Origin: Struthidea cinerea
Lineage: Eukaryota > Chordata > Aves > Passeriformes > Corcoracidae
DNA: 64,000 bases
Reading direction: 5' to 3'
Assembly: GCA_013397865.1 (NCBI GenBank)
Contig: VZTI01004803.1
Location: forward strand, 849,787-913,786
Shown: positions 1-11,800 of the stretch, one piece after another
Numbering within the stretch: the first letter of the stretch is position 1
Layout of the letters: every line of letters starts with the position of its first letter
Program-made: the position numbers and the translations under genes
Notes under the pieces: model-generated
The model's input: the letters and a program-made list of their open reading frames with translations, nothing else
What the model was told of the DNA's origin: nothing
Databases searched by the model: none

Positions 1-639
1 TTTTTTTTTAAATGTTGAATTAATTAGAAACCCACTGTAAGACTATAAATAATATGTTAGGTCTAGCAGTTAAAATTTCTGCATCTTAATCCAAAAGGGC
101 CTATAAGAACCATTTGGTCAGACCTCCTGCCCAAAAATCAGCATAGACTGGAATGAAGGAGCGTTGTACCTCTGGGTATATATTTCTATATTTCCTCTAA
201 CAGTGACGCAGAACTGAGAACATGGAAGGCTGTTGGAAGCAGTTGCATGGCAAACAAAGAAATGTGCCATCAGTTGATACTCTTGCCTTTCATATGCATT
301 CTACTGCAATGCCACCTTTCCTCTGCTTCCTGTGAATCAATAAAAGGATATAATCTTCTGTAAAGAATACAGTTCTGGTGAATCCAGAAAATGCTTTAGT
401 CAAAGAGTAAGCTAAATTTCCTTAAGGTCAGAATGGAAATGCCTACAGATTTTCTATTCTTTTTCCCATATGCATCATACACTCATTTGCTAAATTTGCT
501 TACATTTCCTCTAAAGAAAATTAAAACAATTAGGTAAATTCCTAAAAGACAATAACGAATCAATCAGAAAAGCCACAAATATGTTTTTGACTCTCACAGT
601 TATTTTTTCAGCCCAGGGTTAAAAAAGTAGTAAAATATT

Positions 640-661
640 ATATCCAGAATATTCTGGATAT
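640..661. repeat. Perfect 22-bp palindrome
   Basis: Both halves match without a spacer: the left half ATATCCAGAAT is the exact reverse complement of the right half ATTCTGGATAT. The centre reads AGAATATTCT, which fits the head-to-head GAA-NN-TTC arrangement of paired heat-shock-factor units. A functional heat-shock element normally needs three or more units, so this is only a resemblance. The flanks are AT-rich and hold no gene. The palindrome itself is certain; any role is inference. Confidence 0.9.
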
Positions 662-1154
662 CCTACCCTGTGAAAGTTACTATTATTACCTAGAACTACA
701 CACTACATAAAATCAGAGAATTTTAAACTCAGTTTATAGAGAGATAGAAGATTGCCTTTGATTTTTTGTTTTTGTGATTTCTTCTGAAGTTTTGGTGTTT
801 GGGTTTTCTCGTTGGTTTTGGTTTTCCCATTTATGAAGCAAAATAGTCTGCTTGGTGAACTGGTTTGATGATGGAATTCCTCCTGAAAGTTATTTGTCAG
901 TGAAAGGAGTAATGAGAACATAATAGCTAATCCCTGAAAAGTTCAGCTGGATTAAAAACAATTTGAATGCTTTTTTGGAACCAAAAATGAAGCTATTTGC
1001 AGATGGTCTTCATTAGAAATACTGGTGGCAAGAATTATTTCACAGCTCTAATGGAGTGTCTAGTCAATATCCCCTAGGCCTTAATATTTTCAGTTTCAGA
1101 GATTAATATTCTTCTTGTAGTCATCTGCTTGCATTGAAGAAATATGCTCACCCT

Positions 1155-1198
1155 ACACACATATAGATATAGAGATAGATATATACACACACATATTA
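1155..1198. repeat. CA/TA/GATA-type low-complexity patch
   Basis: An imperfect mix of ACAC, ATAT and AGAT dinucleotide and tetranucleotide runs. It looks like a degenerate microsatellite with no long pure run. Confidence 0.6.
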
Positions 1199-4100
1199 TC
1201 CCTTTAATGCAAGCAGAGAACTATATATTAAAATATTTGCATATATTTATATTACAGGAAAAATAATTAAATAGATATGATACTGAGAAGCCTACTGCTT
1301 CAGATTATTTTTTCTTTTTTTGAATCTGAAACTAAAGCTAAGAAGGTTAGCAATTTATTTTATACTGTACTGGCAATGTCAATTACACATTACTATTGCA
1401 AAACCAATTTCCTACTATGGAGAAAATAGATGTACCCTGGAGAACATATCAGCCTCCATGTCACCCCACTGCCTTGACTTCAGCTGTAGTACCACACACA
1501 GGCAGATAGTTAGATATATAGCTATCCAACCTACATATATTATCTGACTGGCATGTTCACTTGCTCCTTGACTGCCATAAATGAGTGGCTGTGCAGGTGC
1601 CATTAGCACATGCATCTTTTTCTGAATGCACCATTGTAGGAGTAGCTGAAAAGCTGTTTGTACTACACAGTCAGAAATTTGGCAGCAGGACTGGATGAAA
1701 AATGGCAAGTATGTTTCAGGAAAAATTCAAAAAACTTAATGTTTACACTTTTTAATCAACTACTTTTCAGGTTTTGGTATTACAATTATTGGATTTTCTT
1801 CTTCTTACCTTTTTCTCTTTGATTTTTTTTTTTTTTTACTATTTTAATTTCCTGCCCGTCGTTTTTAATGACTAAGTAGAAGAGAATGAAGATAAAGGAA
1901 CAAAATGAATGAGAGGGAGGAGGAAACAATACCTGTGAAACTGTAACACTTAGTAAGTTAGTTTAATAGAGATGTCTTTGTTTACCTGTCCTAAGGTAAT
2001 AAATGTGCCAGTAGGTGAAGCTCAATTTGATAGAAAATTATTTGGCTTGCTCAGCTTGTTTCACTGGTTATAGATTTTGACCCTATCCATTTTCTCTCTT
2101 AAAAATGGAATAGTTCCTTGTTAGACAACACTGTAAAAAGTTACTGCCTCCTTTTGTTTCATGGTTTGGGTGTTTGCAATTTATGACCTGAATCAGCAGA
2201 TACATATGTTTCATGCCTATGTATAACACTTTTGAAAAGTTGGCAAGAATAATCTTTGAGTTAGCAAGAAAAAGACATAAAAATTTTATGTTTACAAATC
2301 TGGGCTTAAGCTGTTCCTCCATCTCAAGATTCATGTGTTTGCTTTCCATTTCAGCAGCTGCTGGAAGCACTCTTCACTAGGAACCAAATAAATCCATACC
2401 ACCTGTCTGTCTGAATTGGAGGCCAAATCATTCTGTTATTCTATCTCAACATTTAAGAAGTAATAAAGCATCTCAACCTCAATTTTCATGCCATGAAGAA
2501 AACAAACCAGAAGGGGAATAATAAGACCTTTGTTAGGCAATTTACAGGCATGTGACTTGGAATTACAGTAAAATCTTCATCATTGTTCCAAAAATTCATT
2601 GCAATCTGGAGTGCGGTGTCTTCCTCTCCAAACTTGGTAAATGCTGATATGTTATAGCTGACCTATATCCATTTCACTACAAGTTACAATTTTAGGTCTT
2701 TTGGTATTTAGCCTCTCCCTATTATGTCTCATGGGAAGGTGGCTTTGAAGAAACTTACAGATTTGTGAGTATAGAAACAGTTATCTGAGAAAAACATCAG
2801 GATTCTTCCAGAAGCACATGGCACGTTTTTCCCTATAGAATTGAAAGTTATTCAGCTCTAAACTCTGCAGGTCTCCCACACAATGTTCATAAATAAAAGC
2901 AAACTTTGAATCCCTGCCTTTAGTCCTAAGTCCCAAGGTAAGGATTGACTGGAATATGCTGGAACAGATCTTTAGGTTTGGACAAAATTCTAGTCTTAGG
3001 TCATCGCCATGCCTTTCAAGCACTCAAAAAAACTACTGTAATATGTTATTTTGGTACTGGGCCATGCAAACCTTGCCCAAATTTTGCGTGCACAAGCTGT
3101 CAGCAAAGAGCTGTATAGTTGTAGGCAGGAGGTACTTCAGTGCACTTCAAAGGAAACTTGTCCCCTAATTTCTCTTCAAACCAGCTGATTAGGAAAAATG
3201 CATCATTGCGCCAAGATAAAAACAGATAAGTCAAACTACTAATTTTTTTTTCCAGTGAGAGTTTCATACAGTTTATTAAATTGAGAATTCAGGGCAGTAA
3301 TCAACACATTCACTGGGGTGTTAATGGAGATATGGTAAAGCAGTGTATGACAGCCAAGGGACAGAGTGCACTTCTTACTCACTCTCTCCAGCCATGAAAT
3401 CAGTAACTCAGATCATTTGTCTTAGTCATTTACTATTACTTTGGAGTGAATCAGTGCATGGACCTTTAAGGACATCCCAAGCAGATTTGTTCATTTAACA
3501 GGGAAAAAACCAAAACAAAAATAACAACTGTTTTATTTGAAAGCCAGGACCAAGAGAGGTTTAGTTTAGCTAAAGCAATATTTGACATTAGTTCAAGTTG
3601 GGCAGGAGTTCAGCCAGAAGTTATCATATGATTGGGTTTTGGGGTTTCTAGTTTTTTGGAAGTCTGTGTGAAATGATCTAGTAGTGGTCTGAGTCCAGAT
3701 TCCAAAACATAAGTGCCTCCGTTCCTCACAAAACCCCACAATTTGCAACATTGTTCAGAGTCTCTAAATAGAAGGAAAGAGACACAACCCCTAGTCTGCT
3801 CCAGGTCTGCTGTGCACATCCGAAATAAGGAGACTGGGGACATGAAATGACATCATTACCTTTGATCTCTTGACAATCTCTCATTAGGAAAAAAAAAGTC
3901 ACTGAGGAAAAAAAAAAAAAATACTAACCACACCAGCTACTCTGTTAAGGTTTTTGTCCTTATCCTATAGATCTCAGCAAGCACTTCTTGGCATTGCCAC
4001 ATGGTTGTTGAGCCTGGCTAAGAGTCAGCAGGATCTACACAGTGAAGATGAAACAATTTACTATGACTTCTTTTAGAGTCATTTGAAAAGCATGTACCCT

Positions 4101-6046
4101 AAAGTTTGTTCAAAGTTGACTTTTCAGTCATTTGCCTTCTAGGAAGTATAAGATGAAATACATTAACAAATACAGAGGTTAAGAAGAAAATATAATGAAA
4201 AACACTGGCGTATTTCAAACATAAGAAGTTTTCCACTTTCAAGGAAAGTTTTCTTATGTCTATCACTCTAGGCTTCACTGCAACCAATAAAACACATTTA
4301 GTCTGCATTTAAAGTAAATATTCCATGAAACAGTTTCAATAATAAAGGAAATAGTTCAGCGTAAAGGAAAAGCTTTCACTAATCTCTCACATACAATGCA
4401 GCCTTTAACTATATCATTTGCCCATTCCTTGTAGAGTTTTTGAGAAAGTGTTTCTTAGAGGATTGTAATTAAGAAGGTAATTTTCTCAGTACTCTTGTTG
4501 TTGGCCTCCTCAGTAAACCAATTATATTTCTAAGAGTATATCATGACAATTCAGTACTTAAAAACATTTGCAAACCAGTCTCCACTAGCCTAAAAAGTAA
4601 TGCAAAGTGCACAAAGAGATGGGATATTTTCTTTGTGAACATCAGACATAACACAGCAATAATGATTATATTCCATCTCCCCATCTGTTAGCTGCATTAT
4701 TTCATCTCTCTTCCTCTACCTTCTACATCTCTCCTCCACCTTTCCAAATGAAGTTGTGGGCTAAAAAATTATGCTTGTCACTCAGGGTTTCAATTGAAAA
4801 TGAAATTTCAAACTTCAGAATGCATCCTCAATTTCAGATAAATGTGTAGAGTACCATAAAAACAAGTGTTGAAGTCAAGACTAATATTCTGTAACGGTTT
4901 AGTTGTATTTGCTCAAACTTTGGAGCAGCTAAGAATGTCTTCTGTCCTGAATGAGCTTTACGAAATCACACACAACCAGATACTGAAACGATGAAAAACT
5001 GAAAGTTGTTTTTTCTATGCAGTTTCATTTGACTTTTTCTCATTTTTGTACTGTACTGAAAGAAACAGATCGGGCTGCAAAGGTTTTAGTCGTATTCTAT
5101 GTCTGTTGTATTGCAACATGCCATGAAGGTTATATGGCTGCAGCCTATTTTTGATTCACATCACTTAAACAGGAGAAGAATCAGGCCTATGTAATCATAC
5201 GAATCAGGCCTCTGCAAGGATTGCAGAAATATGTTTCTTGGCATTGATCACAACTGCTGGATAATGGCTCCCCTCAGAGGTAGTATAGGAAGCATGCGCC
5301 AGTCCAGTAGGTCTCCTTGCTACTCCATGTCAGGAGGAAAGAGATTGTGCATTATATGTGAGGTTTTTGCAAACATGTATTGCAAACTCCATCCTACAAT
5401 GCAAAAGAGTTTGCCAGTTCAGTTATTTTCTTTTGTGGAAATGACTGTAGCTAATGAATGCAATATGTTACAATTAATGACGGAAGTATACATAAGAAAT
5501 TAAAAATGAAAATGTGGTATCAAGGATTGAGATTCATTTTACAAAATATAATGGGTTTTTAGGTTGTATTAGAAGCATGCAAAAGAGAATCTTCCCTGAC
5601 TATTTCCTAAAATTTCAGCTTCACAAAACTAAAATGAAGGCAAAATAATGAATAAAATATTTCTATTGATTTTGCAAGCGAGAAATGTGAATGTTTGTCC
5701 AAACAGATGTTTAGAGTGACTCTGTGCCAGGCTCAGTTGTGTTTGTGAGAATGCTCTTTCCCACTAGTGTCTCTCATAGTGTCCCATAGTGTCCTTTAAA
5801 GCTTACAAGGAAATTTTCTTGCCTCAAAGTTGTTAATTTAGAATAACACATCACCATGTACTCTGTCCTATACTTCTTTGAGGGAATCTTTTAAGAAACA
5901 TGAAGATGACTCCTTCCAATATTATTTCCTGCCACTTTTATGAGTTGCATAAAAATGTTATTAAACTGACTTTTTAAAAAGTCCTAAATCCTAAAATATT
6001 TCTAAAAAATTACTTACAGTTTGAACATCAGATCATTGTGGAATGC

Positions 6047-6078
6047 ATTATCTTGACTTGTTTATTAAACAAGATAAT
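6047..6078. repeat. Nested inverted repeats (9-bp and 8-bp arms)
   Basis: The outer arms ATTATCTTG (6047-6055) and CAAGATAAT (6070-6078) are exact reverse complements. Overlapping them, CTTGTTTA (6057-6064) and TAAACAAG (6066-6073) form a second, tighter inverted repeat around one T. The two stems compete because they share CAAG. Arms of this length are not rare in AT-rich DNA. Confidence 0.75.
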
Positions 6079-7323
6079 AGAATAAAAGGATAATTTAATG
6101 CACTGAACATATTTTTTGAGGTCTACTCATTCTTCAGATTTCTCCAATACAAAAAATAGAGAATATCGAATGAAACTAGCATGTGGCAGATTCAAGAATA
6201 GCCATGGGTGAGTGGTTTTCAAAAATGAGGGGAAAAAACTCCAAGTATATAAAATCAGGATTTTCTGAGATGACCACCATCAGAGGAAAAGTAACAGGAA
6301 AAGACAGGAAAAGCGTGAAAGCTATAACTGATGTAAGAACTAGGAAAACATCAGCTCACTGCTCGGTAGCAGTTGAAGTAGCAAATAAAATTATAGGAAT
6401 TATTAGGTAAGGACAAATGACAGAGAAAGAAAAGAAGAGAGCTTTTCCCCACTGTAAACCCATGCTGCATTGTGAATCCTATGTGCAGGTGAGTCCCTTG
6501 TCTCCGAAATAGGTACAGTGCAGCTGGGAGAGGTACAGAGAGGGGCAGCAGTACCAACAGGATGTGCAGCAGCTGGCATACATGGAACAGTTGAGTACCT
6601 GGGGCTCTCATGCCTGGAAAGGACTCAGCTGGGCAAAAATATGACAAAGCTTTATAAAATCATGAGTAGCAAAAGAAATAAAAGTGGATGGGGACTGACT
6701 GGTCATCACCTCTCAAATATAGGAAGTATAGACCATGAATGAAACCTAATGGATGGCAAGTCCAAAGCAAGCAGTGGCAGATGTGTCTTGTGTGAAGGCA
6801 TCACTAAGGTGTGGAACTGGTGCTTAAGTGAGATTAAACAGGAGACTGGAGAAATTAGTGACTGTTAAATATGTAGATTCCATTATTAGCTTAGCAAAAC
6901 CTTTAGTGACAAAGTGCAGAAGGCAGGGAGTATCTTATTTTAAAAGTTCATATTCTGTAGATAAAGGACAAGTCCAAGTCCATTTTTGATCTCTAAAGGA
7001 ATTTCAGATTTAAATATAGTCCTTAATGGAAAAAGCCACACAGATATTTTGTATTCTCTTAGAGATAATGAAATGGCAAGCATCATCTGGAAAACAGAAA
7101 ACCAAGACTAAGTAATTTCTCTTCTGTCAGTCTTTGCATTGGTAGTTCTGAAACACTTTAGCACACATGCATTTTTTTCTCACACTGTTATCAAGTTGGC
7201 CAGTAGCACTCTGCATTTGTTTCTAAAATGGATGAATAAGAAAAAGAATGACTGCAGCACTCTGGTTTTCAAAGCTTTGGTTCATCCCTATCTGCCACTG
7301 AAAGGTAAACCTGTCACTATAGT

Positions 7324-7663
7324 TGTAGTTCTGGCCAGGACCAGCTTAATTTTTGCAGTAGCCAGGAAAGATACGGCCAGGACCCAAAGGTTATTCTATA
7401 CCACTGCACATCATTTTCCAGGAATAGGGAAGGGCTCGCTTCTGAGTTGTGGTCTGGTGTCATTGGTGTTGTTACTCTTCGTTTTCTTATCTCATTGTCA
7501 TTTCCAGTAAATTGTTCTTATCTCAGCCCATGCTCTTTACCTTTTGTGCCTCCAATTCTCCTCTCCAGCCACCAGTAGGGGAACAGGGAGAGGGAAGTGA
7601 GTGAGAGGCACGTAGTTTCAGTGGGAACACTAAAATGGAGAATACCCCTCCTAAACCACGATA
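7324..7663 (+). mobile_element. Old solo LTR, ERVL-like avian endogenous retrovirus (partly decayed)
   Basis: The segment starts with a TG dinucleotide followed by GTTCTGGCCAGGACC and ends in CTAAACCACGATA, close to the TTAAACC-(n)-CA termini of avian ERVL-type LTRs that I recall. Near 7506 there is an AGTAAA polyadenylation-signal variant, followed by the module CTTATCTCAGCCCATG (7517-7532), which recurs in the LTRs at 21563 and 32764. No gag, pol or env follows, so it is a solo LTR. The terminal CA has become TA and the flanking five bases (ATAGT and AATTG) do not match, consistent with an old insertion. The 3' part is more diverged than the middle. Family assignment is from memory. Confidence 0.7.
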
Positions 7664-8780
7664 AATTGTCAGGTTACAGTGGATGGCAAGGGGAGAGCCA
7701 AAATCTTATTCTGTAGGTAGGCCTGAACAGAAACCGATAAAGAAGGTGTGCACAGTCTTAGCTAAAAAAAGAACAACAAATAAAAATTCTCTTTTATCCC
7801 CAACACTCAGGAAAGGGGTTTTTTTTCCCAAATGTAAGTGATAAGATGTGTAAAAATTGATTTGTGCATCTTCTGTCATCCGAACAATACACTGATTAAT
7901 TTTCTGGCCACAGAAGCTGAAATAACCTAATATTAATTAGTGCACTACAAATTTTAAGAGCCAAACACAAAACAGCAGGACATATTTCACATTTCTTCAT
8001 GCCCCCTTGTTGAACAGAATTTGAAATTGAAAGATAAAAAAAATGAAGAGGCTGTTCTCTTTAATACTGTGTGTTATGCTAATTAAACATAAGATCTGAG
8101 ATGCCAGATGTAGGATTCTTCATGCACTTTCCATAAAGAAAACAAAACTGCTGTTTTTGTAGACCAGTGATTTTCTCTAAATAAAAAAGCCAACACCCAA
8201 ATCTCAATATAATCTTAGGACAGACATTTAACTAAGAATATTACTGCTAGAATATATGTAACAACTGCTAAACTGTTTGGATGTTCTAAATGTCAGGATA
8301 TTGACAACAGGATTATCTGAGATAATCAAGATATCACTGTGGAGTCTGAGTTCAAGAAGGATGTTTAGCAATTCCTGAAAATCAGAATCCTCTACTGTAT
8401 TTCAAACAATGGGCTGTTAAGCCACAGCTCTGAAAATCACCTCTCCTTTCAAAACCTTAATCTATGTTTTGCATAGGTTAAAAATTCACAGAAGTTTCCA
8501 ATACAACAATGCATCTCAATGATAGAGTGATAGAATCTCACTCTCCAGGAGTGAAATATTGCTCACATGAGTGAATGAACTAGTGCCATATGATCTTCTT
8601 TCATTTAGAGATCTATCCAGTGTAAAGAGAATTAAGACCATTATCCAGCAAATATTCTGACAGCATCATTTGCTCATCACTTTCTGTCACCTCTCAGTAC
8701 GTGACTAGTTTAGCCTTTATTTTTGTATAATTCAGAACATAAAACCTGTAGGAGAAAAAGTCTACCTGAGCGATTTTGCA
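7664..8780. other. Noncoding AT-rich stretch, nothing recognised except a short palindrome
   Basis: No open frame of note, no repeat family that I can name and no RNA gene motif. A small GATA-type palindrome at 8311-8327 is listed separately. The stretch runs directly into the pentanucleotide microsatellite. Confidence 0.7.
8311..8327. other. 17-bp palindrome made of two opposed GATA motifs
   Basis: GATTATCT and AGATAATC are exact reverse complements around one G. Each arm carries an AGATAA/TTATCT core, the type of site bound by GATA zinc-finger factors, and opposed pairs of such cores are known to be bound by the two-finger proteins. Only the sequence match is visible; one such match in 64 kb is not strong evidence of function. 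Confidence 0.35.
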
Positions 8781-8838
8781 TTCTATTCTATTCTATTCTA
8801 TTCTATTCTATTCTATTCTATTCTATTCTATTCTATTC
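8781..8838. repeat. Microsatellite (TTCTA)n, about 11.6 pure copies
   Basis: Fifty-eight bases of uninterrupted TTCTA pentanucleotide units, ending where TTCTA changes to TTCCTG. The purity suggests it is still length-variable. Confidence 0.97.
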
Positions 8839-11800
8839 CTGCAGCTAAAAACCCAGTATATACTAGTGAGCAAGGGGAGAACCTGGAATGCAAATGAAGG
8901 CCATACTCTTTCAAAAGCATCTCCACGTTACTGACTGCTCCAAAGACATCTCTCTCACTGTAAGCATGGAGGTGACACGCGGTGCTGGCCACACAACATA
9001 TGTGGCTTTGTGCAAGCAATGCCAAAGCAAACCTCAGAGATACTCTGTCTCACCAAGGGACAATCTGTCTTACTGCTACCAGTATGTTACAGCTAACACT
9101 TCTTCTTAATAACATATGGAAGCAGTGCATATATATATATGTATTTATTTTATATGTAATGTGACGTGCCATTTCTTCCCAGAAGTCAAGGGATGGAGAA
9201 ATCCAGTACTGCTTCCCTCTACTAAATGTTCTCACATGGCTGTTGCTGAATATGGCCATTACTGGCTTAAGAAATAGTAGCTTCATGTACCACATTTTAA
9301 AAATAGAAATTAGTCAGTTTTCCAATTCAGCTGGCAATTTTTGTTTTAATATTTTTATTACTGCAGACATCATCGTCCAGCCATCTGCTAAAGATGAGAC
9401 AGACAATAACTGAGCAAAACTGGAATGAATTTTTCTGTATCTGCAGCTGGGCATTTCATTACTGTATTCTGATGAGGAATTGATGGGGGGAGGTATTTTG
9501 TTCTTTTTTTAGAGGCAATCAAAATGTGATGCACAGCAACACTTCGGTGTGAAAAAAGATACTGCTTTTTACAGGAAGACTGGAAGACCCATATGGACCT
9601 TTGTTTATCACTCTCCCATAACTGTTGTGAGGAAGCAGCAAGCCTGTTTCAATTCCTCCTTCTCTCATTCCTGAGGATCATCTGATCACTGAATTATCAA
9701 GATTTTAGCAAAATTGAGAGAGGCATTAGGCTAATCCACCCCAGATGCCCCAGCTCTCTTGTATCTTGCTCTAGCTCTTCCTGCTTCCTTTCTCTCTCCT
9801 CCAGAGCTACCTTCCAAAGGAAAAACCTGAGCATCCTCCACTGCAGAAACTGGAAGTCAGCAGGCTCTTCCTTCCTTAAATCCAAAATTACTCCAGAATA
9901 GGCAATTAGTGTGAGTAGCTTTGGCCAGCTATAGACCATATTTTTTATCAAAAGGGCAGAACACTCACACTGAGGTAAGTGCATCATTTCCATGTATCAA
10001 AAATCTCTAGGAAAACCACTTTTTAAAAAAAGTTTTGCAGAAATCAAAACAGTGCCTATTAGGGTTAATATTAAGTCCAAGGTGGTGGATGGGGTGTGTC
10101 CTGAGAGCACAGCAGCAGTTTGCTGCATACAAAAGTTGAAACTGAAACCTTGAAGTACCGTGGCAGCTTTTACATTAGAAGTTTCTGTGGTCTGGTGGTC
10201 ATTAGCCAAAACTGTTCGTACACAGTTATCCTGTTGATCTATATCCTGTTATTACAAATAGTTCCTCCTCTTTGTTCTTTCTATAGGATTGTCAAATAAC
10301 TGGAAAACCTCACTGGATTAAAAGATGCTTCTAAACACAGTATTTGCCACTTGTGTAGAATTACAAAGAAATGCAAGAATTACCTCTATCAACTTCAACA
10401 AATCTCAGCATGAAAACACTGTAGAATAAAAGAATGGACAAAACACAGCTAGAAGTAGGACATAAATGAGCTCTGATCCACTGCCCATGGATGTCAGTGG
10501 AAAGACTTGCACTGACTTCACCAGATGAGGCCTGTTGTGAAGGTCTAAAAAATGTTAACGATATCTTTATAGAGGATATTTTCAAAACAAAATGGGAATG
10601 CCTTTTTTTTTTTTATCAATGGGTTTTATAATATGGCATTGCTTTACGGAATATCTCTGTCCATAAGAAATTGTAGAAAGGAAAAGCAGAAGATGGAAAA
10701 AATCTTTTTACTTAGCCTTCAATTAGCCAGAAACTTAGTTGTCTTAAGAAAGAATATAACAGAGGAAAATATGCAGTAACATATTACAGCTGTTCATTTT
10801 GAAAGAGACAAATAAAATAATTTAATTGTTGTCTTCTTACATTTTTACTTCCTCCCTTATACTATATTTCTCTTTAAGAAATCTCTCAGCACAGTTAAAT
10901 TGGAACGCTATACAGGAATTCTTGCTCCTTTTTATTATTTTACCATATAAGGGTTTAGGCACATTGTCAGGTCATTTGACCTCCTTAAGTGCATTGGCAG
11001 AACTCTGATATTCATGGCCAAGAAATTTTCCTTGTTTCCTTTTCTCAAAGTTGTTTAAATGATAATTTGTATTAATTATAGAAAGTGCATCCTTAATTAA
11101 CTGACGAGACTTGTTTTTTTCCCAGGCATCTTTTACATTTTAGCTGTTGAATCCAATGATGAAAGAGATAAAAGCTGACTTTCAAGCTGTTATTTCGTCT
11201 TTTTTATAAAAGAGATGGGAGTGATGAAGTAAGAGGTAATCAGTACACAAAGAAAAGATCAGACATGCAATTGCAATTTGAGTCCAAGAATAGCCATGTT
11301 AATAGGAGAAACTATGAGAGCAAGCTTCGAAAGAAAGCTTTTATGGTGAAAAGTGATGTACAGCGTCTTGATTTAGAAATTATTCTGCCTACTGTAATGA
11401 CTAAAGAAACCCAAACCAAAATTAATGGCAATGACTGTTCCAAATGGAAGTGCATACAAATAGACTTGAGAGCATGCATTTTCTGTAATATCTATTCACA
11501 CCAGAGGAAAGTTGTATCATATTGGTGCATCCCAAAGAGAGTTGGCCTTTTAGTGCAGGAAGTGTGCTTCCAGGAACAACAGGATGTTATTAAATGTAAA
11601 TGAATATCAGTTGATTACCCAGATAATTCTTAAAGCTTATATACCTTTTCCAACAACACTTTTTAAAAAACCTTAGGGACAGAAATCAAAAACAAAGGGC
11701 ATATTGCAAATACAAAATAAAAGCATTTTTACAAATCCAATCAAGAGCAAACATGTATTTGAAGTCCATTTTAGATGAAGTATTTACAGCCACTGAAGCA

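Larger units (their letters stand above)
1..7323. other. Noncoding AT-rich stretch, no gene recognised
   Basis: All six frames are broken by stops every few dozen codons and the longest frames here stay under 100 residues with no recognisable domain. I see no tRNA, rRNA or known small-RNA motif. Runs of T or A (for example near 1825 and 3905) and short AT-rich microsatellite patches occur, but no full repeat element that I can name. The distinct structures inside it, a palindrome at 640-661, a CA/TA patch at 1155-1198 and an inverted repeat at 6047-6078, are listed separately. It could be intergenic or intronic; nothing in the sequence decides which. Confidence 0.75.

Noticed and set aside
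7139..7510. 123-codon plus-strand frame
   Set aside because: It overlaps the decayed LTR at 7324-7663 and its translation resembles nothing known.
11265..11603. 112-codon plus-strand frame as a possible gene
   Set aside because: No domain, no splice or promoter context, and several frames of this length are expected by chance in AT-rich DNA of this size.
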